This document shows, piece by piece, positions 44,202 through 51,805 of a DNA stretch of 64,000 bases. Source of the stretch: Nocardioides sp. SR21 (lineage in GTDB: Bacteria > Actinomycetota > Actinomycetes > Propionibacteriales > Nocardioidaceae); contig NZ_JAKWJR010000005.1 in NCBI RefSeq assembly GCF_022761125.1, forward strand, positions 334,889-398,888, given 5' to 3'. The notes below the pieces were generated by a model, which saw only the letters and a program-made list of their open reading frames with translations, was not told where the DNA came from and ran no database searches. The stretch's first letter is position 1. Every line of letters begins with the position of its first letter. Position numbers and translations under genes: made by a program.

Positions 44202-44498
44202 TCAGCCGAGCCCCACGACGTCGAGCAGTGACGGGACGAGGTCGGCGAGGTCGTCGAGGTGGTCGACCCGGCGGGCGTGCCGGTCGAGCGCCTCGGCGGC
44301 GTCGTCGTGGAGCAGGGCGGTACGCCGCAGCGCGGTCGCCCGGTCGCCCACGTGGTGCCGCATCGCGTCCGCGGTCAGGCCCTCCCACGGGACCCGGTCG
44401 GCGCTCGCGACGAGCCGGGCGGCGAGGTCCCGGACCTCGTCGGCGCGCTCGCGCAGGTCCTCGGCCAGGGCCCGGATCCGGGTGGTGTCTGCGTACAT
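44202..44498 (-). CDS. WXG100-like protein A
   Basis: 98 residues. Helix-turn-helix hairpin with WEG at the turn (VPWEGLTADAMRHHV) and MYADTTRIRALAEDLRERADEVRDLAARL at the N-terminus. Size is that of EsxA/EsxB proteins. No YxxxD/E export signal is seen at the C-terminus, so it may need a partner for export, or act in the cytosol. It is first in a minus-strand run of five genes. Confidence 0.7.
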   Translation of the reverse strand: MYADTTRIRALAEDLRERADEVRDLAARLVASADRVPWEGLTADAMRHHVGDRATALRRTALLHDDAAEALDRHARRVDHLDDLADLVPSLLDVVGLG

Positions 44499-44558
44499 GG
44501 CGTCCCCCTTCGGTGATCGGTCACCGCAGGGTCGCCGGGCTCCGGCTGTGGAGAAACG

Positions 44559-45740
44559 TCAGCGGTCGAGCGCTGTGGAGAGCCGCTCCAGGGACTCCTC
44601 GATCACGCTGCCGGGGCCGGCGAAGCTGAGCCGCACGAACCGGTGGCCGTCGACGGTGTCGAAGTCGACCCCGGGGGCCATCGCCACGCCGGTGCGCTCG
44701 AGCAGCTCGTGGCAGAACCGCATGGTGTCGTCGGTCAGGTGCCCGACGTCGGCGTAGACGTAGAACGCCCCGTCGGCGGGCGCGAGCTCGGTGACCCCGA
44801 TCCGCGGTAGCCCGTCGAGGAGCAGCCGGCGGTTGCCGGCGTACCGCCGCACGTGGCCGTCGAGCTCGTCGTACGACGCGTCGCTGAAGGCCGCGAGGCA
44901 GGCGTGCTGCGCGATCACTGGCGGGCAGATCGTGAAGTTGCCGGTGAGGATGTCGACCGCGCGGCGCAGCCGGTCGGGCACGAGCATCCAGCCGATCCGC
45001 CAGCCGGTCATGGAGAAGTACTTGGAGAAGCTCGAGAACACGACTGCCTCGCGGCTGGTCTCCCAGGCGCTGCGTGCCAGGTGGGGCTCGGCGTACTCGA
45101 TGCCGTGGTAGATCTCGTCGCTGATCAGCTGGATCCGCTCGGCCTCGCAGTAGCTCGCGAGGGCCGCGAGCTCGCTCGGGAGCAGCATGGTGCCGGTCGG
45201 GTTGGCCGGGCTCGCGACCACGAGGCCCTTGATGTCTCCCCCTGATGACGCGAGCTCCTGGAGCTGGTCCACCGTGGGCTGGAAGCGGGTCTCCGGGCCG
45301 GTCGGGATCTCCACGACCTCGCAGCCGAGTGCGGTCAGCACGTTGCGGTAGCAGGGGTAGCCGGGCCGCGCCATCGCAACGCGGTCGCCGACCTCGAACG
45401 CCGCGAGGAACGCCAGCAGGAACCCGCCACTGCTGCCGGTCGTCACCACGACCTCGTCGGGGTCGACGTCGATCCCGTGCATCCGCTTGTGATGCCCGGC
45501 GATCGCCTCCCTGAGCTCGAGGATGCCCGCGGCCGGCGTGTAGCCGAGCGGGTCGGTCCCGTCCAGCAGCCGCTTCGCCTCCGCGCGCACCGGCGCCGGC
45601 GCCCCGGTCATCGGCTGGCCCGCCAGCAGGTTCAGCATGTCCCCGTGCGTCCGCTGCCGCTGGGTGGCCGCCGCGAGCAGGTCCATCACGTGGAACGGCG
45701 GCACGTTGGCCCGGCTGGCCACCTGGAAGCGGTCGGTCAT
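44559..45740 (-). CDS. Pyridoxal-phosphate aminotransferase class I/II
   Basis: 393 residues. Fold type I features are complete: GYTPAAGILELREAIAGHH, TTGSSGGFLLAFLAAF, SPANPTGTML, the Asp in LISDEIYHGIEY and the catalytic Lys in SSFSKYFSMTGWRIGW. It is of the aspartate/methionine aminotransferase group; substrate uncertain. The 5' region is the second three-palindrome element, which begins 17 bases upstream of the start. Confidence 0.92.
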   Translation of the reverse strand: MTDRFQVASRANVPPFHVMDLLAAATQRQRTHGDMLNLLAGQPMTGAPAPVRAEAKRLLDGTDPLGYTPAAGILELREAIAGHHKRMHGIDVDPDEVVVTTGSSGGFLLAFLAAFEVGDRVAMARPGYPCYRNVLTALGCEVVEIPTGPETRFQPTVDQLQELASSGGDIKGLVVASPANPTGTMLLPSELAALASYCEAERIQLISDEIYHGIEYAEPHLARSAWETSREAVVFSSFSKYFSMTGWRIGWMLVPDRLRRAVDILTGNFTICPPVIAQHACLAAFSDASYDELDGHVRRYAGNRRLLLDGLPRIGVTELAPADGAFYVYADVGHLTDDTMRFCHELLERTGVAMAPGVDFDTVDGHRFVRLSFAGPGSVIEESLERLSTALDR

Positions 45741-45757
45741 GGGGCGAGGCTACGCGG

Positions 45758-45854
45758 TGTCGGAATCCCCGGTTGACCGGGGAAACTGGCACTTGACGGC
45801 CGTTGCAACGGCCGTCAACCGTCGGGATCCCCGGTCGACCGGGGATTCATGCAC
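45758..45854. repeat. Three-palindrome dispersed element, copy 2
   Basis: Same order as at 4829-4925: a GGAATCCCCGGT-type palindrome (with GTTGAC centre), then a 26-base perfect palindrome 45793-45818 (arms TTGACGGCCGTTG / CAACGGCCGTCAA), then TCCCCGGTCGACCGGGGA. The right end runs into the flavoprotein gene: its TGA stop (45847-45849) lies inside the element. It is located between the promoter of one minus-strand gene and the end of another. Confidence 0.82.
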
Positions 45855-47304
45855 GGCTTCCCGCAGCGTGCCGCCCAGCCCGCCGCCCGAAGAACGACCC
45901 CTCACCCAGCTGGGTGCCGGAGCAGTAGCCCTTGCCGTCCTGGGCGATGTTCGACGCGCACGCGCCGGCGGCGTACAGGCCGGCGATGACGGAGCCGTCC
46001 GACCGCAGCGCTTCGCCGTCGACCGAGACGCGGATGCCGCCGAGGGTGAAGCCGGCGTACATCGCCTTGCCGAGCCGCAGGTCGAAGGCCGCCCACGGGC
46101 CGGTGTCCTGCGGGGCGAGCCAGTCGGCGGACTTGTGGAAGTCGAGGTCCTCACCGGCGGCGGCCATCTTGTTGTAGCGCTCCAGCGTCGCGGCCACGGA
46201 GCCGGCGGGCAGCGAGAGCGCGGACTCGAGCTCGTCGATCGTGTCGTACGCGTCGATCATCGGCACCAGCATCGAGTAGCTCGCGAGCTCGCCGTGCTCG
46301 CTGTCGACGATCAAGTACGCCGCCGAGTGCGGCTGCTCCATCACGAACTGCGAGGTCCGCGAGTGGTAGCTGTCCTCCGCCACGAACCGCTCGCCCTGCT
46401 CGTTCACGATGAAGCCGGTCATCAGCGTCGACGGCGGGTAGAACGGCGCCGTGATGAACGGCTCCTCCATGTGCTTGAGCTCCGCACCGGCCGAAGCGCC
46501 GAGGCGGATGCCGAGGCCGTCGTCGTACGTCGACCCGAGCGTGAACAGCTTCGAGCCGAGCGCCGGGGTGTACTCCGCGACCATCTCGGGGTTCATCACG
46601 AAGCCGCCGGCCGCCATCACCACTGCGGAGGCGGCGATCACGCCGGACTGCTCGAACGACCGCCACGCGACGCCGACCACGGACCCGGAGTCCACGACGA
46701 GGTTGGTCGCGCCGGTCTCGTAGCGGACCTCGACGCCGGCCTCCTCGAGCCGGTCGCGCAGCAGGTCGAGCACGATCCGGGTGCCCTCGGTGTCGCCGGG
46801 GACCGGCACCTTGTGCCCGCGCGGGGCCGGCACCGCCTGCTCCTTGAACGGCCACACCTTCTCGTTGCCGGTGAACATCAGCCCCTCGGTGCCGGGCTGG
46901 ATCACCGCCTTCCCGGGGAAGAACGACCGCTCGAACTCGAAGCCGAGCGCCTCGAGCCAGTCGAAGTGCTCCACCGAGCCGTCGCAGTAGGCGCGGATCT
47001 TGTCGTGCTCGGGCTCCTTGGACACCGAGACGAGGTACTTGTACATCTCGTCGGCGCTGTCCTCCCACCCCGTCGCCTGCTGCACCGCGGTACCGCCGCC
47101 GAGGTAGAAGTGCCCGCCCGACATCGAGGACGTCCCGCCGTGCACCGCGGCACGCTCCAGCAGCAGCACCCGCGCGCCCTCGCGGGCCGCCTCGAGCGCG
47201 GCGCAGCCGCCGGCGATCCCGAACCCGACGACGACGACGTCGTACGACGGCGCCCCGTCCAGGGCCGAGGCGGGGAGGACGTTGGGAATGGCAGTGTTGC
47301 TCAT
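45847..47304 (-). CDS. FAD-binding dehydrogenase (fumarate reductase / 3-ketosteroid dehydrogenase superfamily)
   Basis: 485 residues from ATG at 47304. The FAD site is VVVVGFGIAGGCAALEAAREGARVLLLER, then GGTSSMSGG, and the C-terminal GGIRVSVDGEAL...VIAGLYAAGACASN loop. The size and the GlxGGxxx C-terminal block fit the superfamily that includes KstD and soluble fumarate reductases. A KstR-like motif lies about 90 bases upstream, so a role in sterol or related degradation is possible, but I cannot assign a substrate. Confidence 0.85.
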   Translation of the reverse strand: MSNTAIPNVLPASALDGAPSYDVVVVGFGIAGGCAALEAAREGARVLLLERAAVHGGTSSMSGGHFYLGGGTAVQQATGWEDSADEMYKYLVSVSKEPEHDKIRAYCDGSVEHFDWLEALGFEFERSFFPGKAVIQPGTEGLMFTGNEKVWPFKEQAVPAPRGHKVPVPGDTEGTRIVLDLLRDRLEEAGVEVRYETGATNLVVDSGSVVGVAWRSFEQSGVIAASAVVMAAGGFVMNPEMVAEYTPALGSKLFTLGSTYDDGLGIRLGASAGAELKHMEEPFITAPFYPPSTLMTGFIVNEQGERFVAEDSYHSRTSQFVMEQPHSAAYLIVDSEHGELASYSMLVPMIDAYDTIDELESALSLPAGSVAATLERYNKMAAAGEDLDFHKSADWLAPQDTGPWAAFDLRLGKAMYAGFTLGGIRVSVDGEALRSDGSVIAGLYAAGACASNIAQDGKGYCSGTQLGEGSFFGRRAGRHAAGSRA

Positions 47305-47394
47305 GCTCGTACTCGCTTCGCTCCGTGCGCGCATGAGGCACGCGCCGCACAGTCTCGAATGATTCGCTCGCTGCGCTCGCTCATGCGCTCAATC

Positions 47395-47408
47395 TAGAAC
47401 ATGTTCCA
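47395..47408. promoter_or_regulatory. KstR-like palindrome between flavoprotein and redoxin genes
   Basis: TAGAACATGTTCCA matches the published KstR consensus TnnAACnnGTTnnA at every fixed base. It lies in the 96-base spacer and could serve both divergent genes. The rest of the spacer is filled by CGCTTCGCTCCGTGCGCGC and GCTCGCTGCGCTCGC words. Confidence 0.6.
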
Positions 47409-47418
47409 GTTTCGTGCG

Positions 47419-48360
47419 ATGCTGACCGGCGTGGTGATCCTCATCGACGTCGACGGCCGCGAGCACCAGGTCGAGGTGAAGGACGTCGGCCTCTGCTGGG
47501 GTGACGTGTGCATCCCGAAGGCCGGCCTCGAGGACCTCGACGACTGGGCTGCCGGCGCCGGCTACCTGGTCGCGCGCGACACCGACGTGGTCGCGCTCGC
47601 GCCCTCCGCCGAGCTGCACCACCGCGAGACCGCCGACGGCCGTGCGCCGGAGCTGACGCTCAACGACGTGGACGGCAACCCGGTCTCCTTCGACGACTTC
47701 TCCGGACACAAGCGGGTGCTCGTGACCTGGGCGTCGTGGTGCGGCTGCCGCCACGAGCTCGGCGGCTGGCAGCAGCTGCAGGACGAGCTCGCCGACAGCG
47801 GGCTGAAGCTGTTCTCGGTCGCGCTCGACGCCGACCCCGAGGACAGCCGGCCGTGGATCGAGGCCGCGAGCCCGTCGTACCCGGTCGCGGTCGACACCGC
47901 CCACGTCACGGCGGAGAAGTACGGCATCACCAACGTCCCCTCGGTCGTCTGGATCGACGAGCAGGACCGGATCGTGAAGCCGCCGACGATCGCGCCGGGC
48001 GACGACCAGTTCGTCGACTTCACGAAGATCAGGGCCGACCAGCACCACGACCTGCTGCGCGCGTGGGTGCGCGACGGCGTGCTGCCGGAGAGCGCCGCGG
48101 GGACGACGCCGGAGCGCACCGACGAGGAGCAGCTCGCCCTCGCGCACCGGCGGATCGCGGCTCACCTGCAGCGGGCCGGGCGGACCGAGGACGCCAAGCG
48201 GCACCTCGCCACCGCCCAGGAGCTCTCCCCCTGGGACTGGACCGTGCGCCGCGGCGGCATCGCGATGACCGGCGGCGACCCGTTCCTCGGCGAGGAGTTC
48301 ACCTCCTTCTGGGAGGAGTGGGACGCCTCCGGGCGTCCTGGCTACACCCCGACGGTGTGA
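47419..48360 (+). CDS. Redoxin/thioredoxin-fold protein with C-G-C motif
   Basis: About 313 residues from ATG 47419; ATG 47401 lies inside the operator and GTG 47431 is also reasonable. Residues 75-200 form a thioredoxin-like domain: PELTLNDVDGNPVSFDDFSGHKRVLVTWASWCGCRHELGGWQQ and TNVPSVVWIDEQ with the cis-Pro. The active site reads WCGC, so CxC replaces the usual CxxC. The C-terminal 90 residues are helical, TPR-like. It is probably cytosolic as no signal is seen. Divergent from the flavoprotein across a KstR-like site. Confidence 0.78.
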   Translation: MLTGVVILIDVDGREHQVEVKDVGLCWGDVCIPKAGLEDLDDWAAGAGYLVARDTDVVALAPSAELHHRETADGRAPELTLNDVDGNPVSFDDFSGHKRVLVTWASWCGCRHELGGWQQLQDELADSGLKLFSVALDADPEDSRPWIEAASPSYPVAVDTAHVTAEKYGITNVPSVVWIDEQDRIVKPPTIAPGDDQFVDFTKIRADQHHDLLRAWVRDGVLPESAAGTTPERTDEEQLALAHRRIAAHLQRAGRTEDAKRHLATAQELSPWDWTVRRGGIAMTGGDPFLGEEFTSFWEEWDASGRPGYTPTV

Positions 48361-48575
48361 GGGCCCCTCGCCCCGGCGGGCGGCCTGCTGCGCGCCGCCC
48401 AGCACGACGCTGGCTGCGTTGCCGTCGCTCGAAGGACGTCCAGCCTGAATTCGCTCCGGCGCCTTGCCATCGCACGTTCTGGACGACGCCCGCGACGGCT
48501 GCACCGGGGCGACGGGCCCTCCGAGCGGCACCGATAGACTGCGTACCCGCCGCCCCGACGCAGCCGAGGTGACTC
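48361..48575. other. Intergenic region without recognised gene
   Basis: 215 bases. It holds GC-rich partial inverted repeats (GGCGGGCGG / CCGCCC near 48380-48400) that may end transcription of the redoxin gene, and a CGATAGACT sequence at 48532-48540 that could be a -10 for the antiporter. No RNA gene or ORF is convincing. Confidence 0.4.
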
Positions 48576-50066
48576 TTGTCGTTCGACGTCCACGAGCTCG
48601 ACACGTTCGTGCTCGTGGGGTCTGCCGTGACGCTGCTGGCCATCCTGGCCGTGCGGGTGACCGCGGGTGCCGGCCTCCCCAGTCTGCTGATCTACCTGCT
48701 GATGGGCGTCGCGCTCGGCGAGCAGGGTCTCGGCATCGAGTTCGAGAACGCCGAGGTCGCGCACGCGCTCGGCTTCATCGCCCTCGCGGTGATCCTGGCC
48801 GAAGGTGGTCTCACCACCTCCTGGCGCGAGATCAAGCCCGTGATGCGGCTCGGGGTCTCGCTGGCGACCATCGGCGTCGCCCTCTCCGTGGCGATCGTGG
48901 CTCTCGCGGCGCACTTCCTGCTCGGCCTGTCCTGGCAGGTGTCGATCCTCCTCGGCGCGGTCACCTCGCCCACGGACGCCGCCGCGGTGTTCTCCGTGCT
49001 GCGGCACCTGCCACTGCCGCGCCGGCTGACCGGATCGCTCGAGGCGGAGTCCGGGCTCAACGACGCGCCCACGGTCGTGCTCGTGACCCTCGTGTCGACC
49101 GGCGCGGTCTACGACCACGGTGTCCTCGCGGTCGGCGGCATCATCCTCTACGAGCTCGTCATCGGCACCGCGATCGGCCTCGCCGCCGGCTTCGGCGGCG
49201 CCTGGATCATGCGCCGGGCCGCGCTGCCGTCGTCCGGCCTCTACCCGCTCGCGGTCATGACCCTCGCGTTCCTGGCGTACGGCGGCGCCGCTGCGGTGCA
49301 CGGGTCCGGCTTCGCGGCCGTGTACGTCGCCGCGCTGGTGCTCGGGAACGCCGACCTGCCGCACCGGGTGGCCACCCGCTCGTTCGCCGAGGGTGTCGCG
49401 TGGCTGGCCCAGATCGGGCTGTTCGTGATGCTCGGGCTGCTGCTGTCGCCGGGACGGATCACCCTGCACACCGTCGGCCTCGCGATCGCCGCCGGCCTGG
49501 TCCTCACGCTGGTGGCCAGACCGATCTCGGTGCTGGTCAGCGCGGTCGTCCAGCCGATGGCGAAGCGCGAGCTCGCCTTCCTGTCGTGGGCCGGCCTGCG
49601 CGGCGCGGTCCCGATCGTGCTCACCACGATCCCGCTCGCCGAGGGCGTGGAGGGGTCGACCGAGCTGTTCGACCTGGTGTTCGTGATGGTGATCATCTAC
49701 ACGCTGCTCACCGGGCCGACGCTGCCGTGGGTGGCGCGGGTCCTCAAGGTCGCCCGCCGCTCCGAGCCCCGCGGGCTCGAGATGGAGGCGGCACCGCTGG
49801 AGAAGGTCGCCGCCGACCTGCTGCAGGTGACGATCAGCCCGGTGTCGCAGATGCACGGCGTCGAGGTCGGCGAGCTCCGGCTGCCGCGCGGCGCCTCGGT
49901 GTCGATGGTCGTCCGCGACGGCGAGACGATGGTGCCCGAGCGGCGTACCGTCCTGCGCCACGGCGACGACCTCATCGTGGTCACGCCGCGCCGGCTACGC
50001 GAGAAGACCGAGGAACGGCTGCGCCAGGTCAGCGAGCACGGTCGCCTCGCCCAGTGGCTGGGCTGA
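48576..50066 (+). CDS. Potassium/proton antiporter (CvrA/NhaP2 type)
   Basis: 496 residues from TTG 48576, with GAGGTG at 48566-48571. Twelve or thirteen membrane helices cover residues 10-390; the CPA1 ion site is in GAVTSPTDAAAVFSVL and the ESGLNDAPTVVLVTL segment. The C-terminal 80 residues are a TrkA_C-like regulatory domain (VGELRLPRGASVSMVVRDGETMVP). The protein exchanges K+ (or Na+) for H+ and helps in pH or turgor control. Confidence 0.9.
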   Translation: MSFDVHELDTFVLVGSAVTLLAILAVRVTAGAGLPSLLIYLLMGVALGEQGLGIEFENAEVAHALGFIALAVILAEGGLTTSWREIKPVMRLGVSLATIGVALSVAIVALAAHFLLGLSWQVSILLGAVTSPTDAAAVFSVLRHLPLPRRLTGSLEAESGLNDAPTVVLVTLVSTGAVYDHGVLAVGGIILYELVIGTAIGLAAGFGGAWIMRRAALPSSGLYPLAVMTLAFLAYGGAAAVHGSGFAAVYVAALVLGNADLPHRVATRSFAEGVAWLAQIGLFVMLGLLLSPGRITLHTVGLAIAAGLVLTLVARPISVLVSAVVQPMAKRELAFLSWAGLRGAVPIVLTTIPLAEGVEGSTELFDLVFVMVIIYTLLTGPTLPWVARVLKVARRSEPRGLEMEAAPLEKVAADLLQVTISPVSQMHGVEVGELRLPRGASVSMVVRDGETMVPERRTVLRHGDDLIVVTPRRLREKTEERLRQVSEHGRLAQWLG

Positions 50067-50080
50067 CGCCCCAGCTACAG

Positions 50081-50590
50081 CTAGGCGATCGGCGGGCTGC
50101 AGATCTCGGCGTCGGACTCGACGACGACCGCCTTCTTGCCCTTGACCAGCTTCTCGAAGTCGTCGCCCACCACGACCGCGACGCCGTCGCCGGGCGGCTG
50201 GCGGCGCTGGACCTCGACGTCGTCGCCCAGGTGGCTGGCCACCAGGGCGACCGCGGGGCTCTCGGGGTCGAGCGTCCAGATCTGGACGACGCCGACCTGT
50301 CCGGGCACGTTGCCGCTGCTGCCCTCGGCGAAGCCCACGTCGGTCAGCAGCTGCATGGTCCGTCCGGCCAGGCCGTCGCGGTCACTGGCGTTGTAGACGC
50401 TGATCGTGACGTCCTGCGGGAACACCTTCTCGCCGGCGTCGATGGTCTTGTCCACGCAGATCGGTGTGTCGACCTTCGCGGGCAGCGGTTTCATCGCGGC
50501 CGTCCAGCCCCACAGGCCCGCGATCGCCAGCACCACGCAGAGCACGGAGAGGGTGATCGCCGTCCGCGCTCCCCTCGACATCAGAGGCAC
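50081..50590 (-). CDS. LytR C-terminal domain-containing membrane protein
   Basis: 169 residues from GTG 50590, or 166 from ATG at 50581. One N-terminal membrane helix (AITLSVLCVVLAIAGLWGW) precedes an extracytoplasmic LytR_C domain, recognised by VTISVYNASDRDGLAGRTMQLLTDVGFAEGSSGN. Stand-alone LytR_C proteins are common in Actinobacteria and linked to envelope upkeep. The gene directly follows a conserved 98-residue protein with three bases between them, so they form an operon. Confidence 0.85.
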   Translation of the reverse strand: MPLMSRGARTAITLSVLCVVLAIAGLWGWTAAMKPLPAKVDTPICVDKTIDAGEKVFPQDVTISVYNASDRDGLAGRTMQLLTDVGFAEGSSGNVPGQVGVVQIWTLDPESPAVALVASHLGDDVEVQRRQPPGDGVAVVVGDDFEKLVKGKKAVVVESDAEICSPPIA

Positions 50591-50593
50591 GCT

Positions 50594-50890
50594 CTACGCC
50601 CCCATCGAGTGGACGCGCGCGTGCAGCACGTTGCGCTGCTGCAGGGCGGCGCGCAGGGCCCGGTGCAGTCCGTCCTCGAGGTAGTACTCGCCCTCCCACT
50701 CGACCACGTGGGCGAACAGGTCGCCGTAGAACGTGGAGTCCTCGTCGAGCAGCGCGGCGAGCTGCAGCGTGTCCTTGGTCGTGACCAGCTGGTCGAGGCG
50801 CACCTGGCGCGGCGGCACCGCCGCCCACGCCCGCGAGGACAGCCCGTGGTCGGGGTACGGCCTCCCGTCACCGACGCGCTTGAAGATCAC
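50594..50890 (-). CDS. Conserved actinobacterial protein of about 100 residues
   Basis: 98 residues starting MIFKRVGDGRPYPDHGL. Conserved-looking blocks are PPRQVRLDQLVTTKDTLQL, LLDEDSTFYGDLFAHVVEW and YYLEDGLHRALRAALQQRNVLHARV. Proteins like this are next to LytR_C proteins in many Actinobacteria and are sometimes labelled VapB-family antitoxins, a label I do not support: no toxin gene is beside it and no DNA-binding motif is obvious. Function unknown. Confidence 0.78.
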   Translation of the reverse strand: MIFKRVGDGRPYPDHGLSSRAWAAVPPRQVRLDQLVTTKDTLQLAALLDEDSTFYGDLFAHVVEWEGEYYLEDGLHRALRAALQQRNVLHARVHSMGA

Positions 50891-50998
50891 GCGGCGACTA
50901 TAACGACGGCCCCCGCACGCGGGATCACCCGCAAAGGGCGGCTAGCGGACCCGGTCGACGGTCTCGCACGCGTGCGCGACCTCGCTGGTCCGGGCCCG

Positions 50999-51157
50999 CT
51001 AGGCCGACCAGCGCACCGCTTCGTCGAAGTAGTCCGCGAGGGCGTGCACGCCGCGCAGGTCGGTGCGCTCCTCCATCAGGCTGGTGATCGCCTGGGCGTG
51101 CCGCAACCGGAGGTTGGTACGCCGCTCGCGGAGCTGGTCGGTCGTCTTCTCGTCCAT
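50999..51157 (-). CDS. Small protein of 52 residues
   Basis: ATG at 51155-51157 on the minus strand, TAG at 50999-51001, with AAGGAGGCC before the start. The chain is one or two charged helices (TTDQLRERRTNLRLRHAQAITSLMEERTDLRG and VHALADYFDEAVRWSA). The strong ribosome site and typical helix composition support it. No family recognised. Confidence 0.6.
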   Translation of the reverse strand: MDEKTTDQLRERRTNLRLRHAQAITSLMEERTDLRGVHALADYFDEAVRWSA

Positions 51158-51261
51158 GTCGGCCTCCTTGACTGGGCTTCTGCACTGATCGTGCCGAAGT
51201 CAGGTCGCCGGGACGTTGACGCGACGTTACGAGGAGGTCAACGAACTTCGTGACGTCGCGG

Positions 51262-51287
51262 CAAAACTAGAATACGTTCTAGTTTTG
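51262..51287. promoter_or_regulatory. KstR-like palindrome overlapping the SnoaL-like gene start
   Basis: A 26-base inverted repeat with 11-base perfect arms (CAAAACTAGAA and TTCTAGTTTTG) around TACG. The core differs from TnnAACnnGTTnnA at one position (AAT for AAC). Its last base is the G of the GTG start, so a bound TetR-type repressor would cover the translation start region and transcription may be leaderless. Confidence 0.65.
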
Positions 51288-51736
51288 TGGACGACGTGAC
51301 CCAGATCAGCCAGCTGAAGTACCGCTACCTGCGGACCCTGGACACCAAGAAGTGGGACGAGTTCGAGGCGTGCTTCCTCCCGGACGCGACCGGCGACTAC
51401 AACGGCCTGCTCTTCGACGACCGCACCGCGCTGGTGGCCTACATGAAGGAGAACCTCCCCGAGGGCTTCCTGACCATGCACCAGGTCCACCACCCCGAGA
51501 TCGAGGTGGACGGCGACACCGCGACCGGCCGCTGGTACCTCCAGGACAAGGTCATCGTCCCGGCCTTCCAGTTCATGCTCGAGGGCGCGGCGTTCTACGA
51601 GGACCGCTACGCGCGCACGCCGGAGGGCTGGCGGGTCGCGCACACCGGCTACCGGCGCACGTTCGAGGTGACGTACGACCTCAAGGACCTGCCCGGCACC
51701 AAGGTCAACGGCCCCGGCGAGCACACGCACAAGTAG
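51287..51736 (+). CDS. SnoaL-like / nuclear transport factor 2-fold protein
   Basis: 149 residues from GTG 51287. The NTF2-like cone is seen in QISQLKYRYLRTLDTKKWDEFEACFLPDATGDYNG, MHQVHHPEIEVDGDTATGRWYLQDKVI and YARTPEGWRVAHTGYRRTFEV. Members are hydratases, isomerases or binding proteins, and many lie in sterol degradation regulons. A KstR-like palindrome directly before the start supports that link (inference). It is followed by a REP-like fragment. Confidence 0.82.
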   Translation: MDDVTQISQLKYRYLRTLDTKKWDEFEACFLPDATGDYNGLLFDDRTALVAYMKENLPEGFLTMHQVHHPEIEVDGDTATGRWYLQDKVIVPAFQFMLEGAAFYEDRYARTPEGWRVAHTGYRRTFEVTYDLKDLPGTKVNGPGEHTHK

Positions 51737-51762
51737 CGAGGACGCGTCAGCGGACTCGCCGA

Positions 51763-51790
51763 TGGTGGTCGAGCGTGTCGAGACCCCGTC
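51763..51790. repeat. REP-like fragment
   Basis: GGTGGTCGAGCGTGTCGAGACC followed by CCGTCAG; the same words as in the repeats at 24.0 and 27.8 kb, here as a single half without the right arm. Confidence 0.5.
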
Positions 51791-51805
51791 AGCGCAGAGG
51801 CGACA

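Noticed and set aside
50594..50890. VapB-type antitoxin
   Set aside because: No VapC PIN-domain gene adjacent and no ribbon-helix-helix or AbrB motif; the neighbour is a LytR_C membrane protein.
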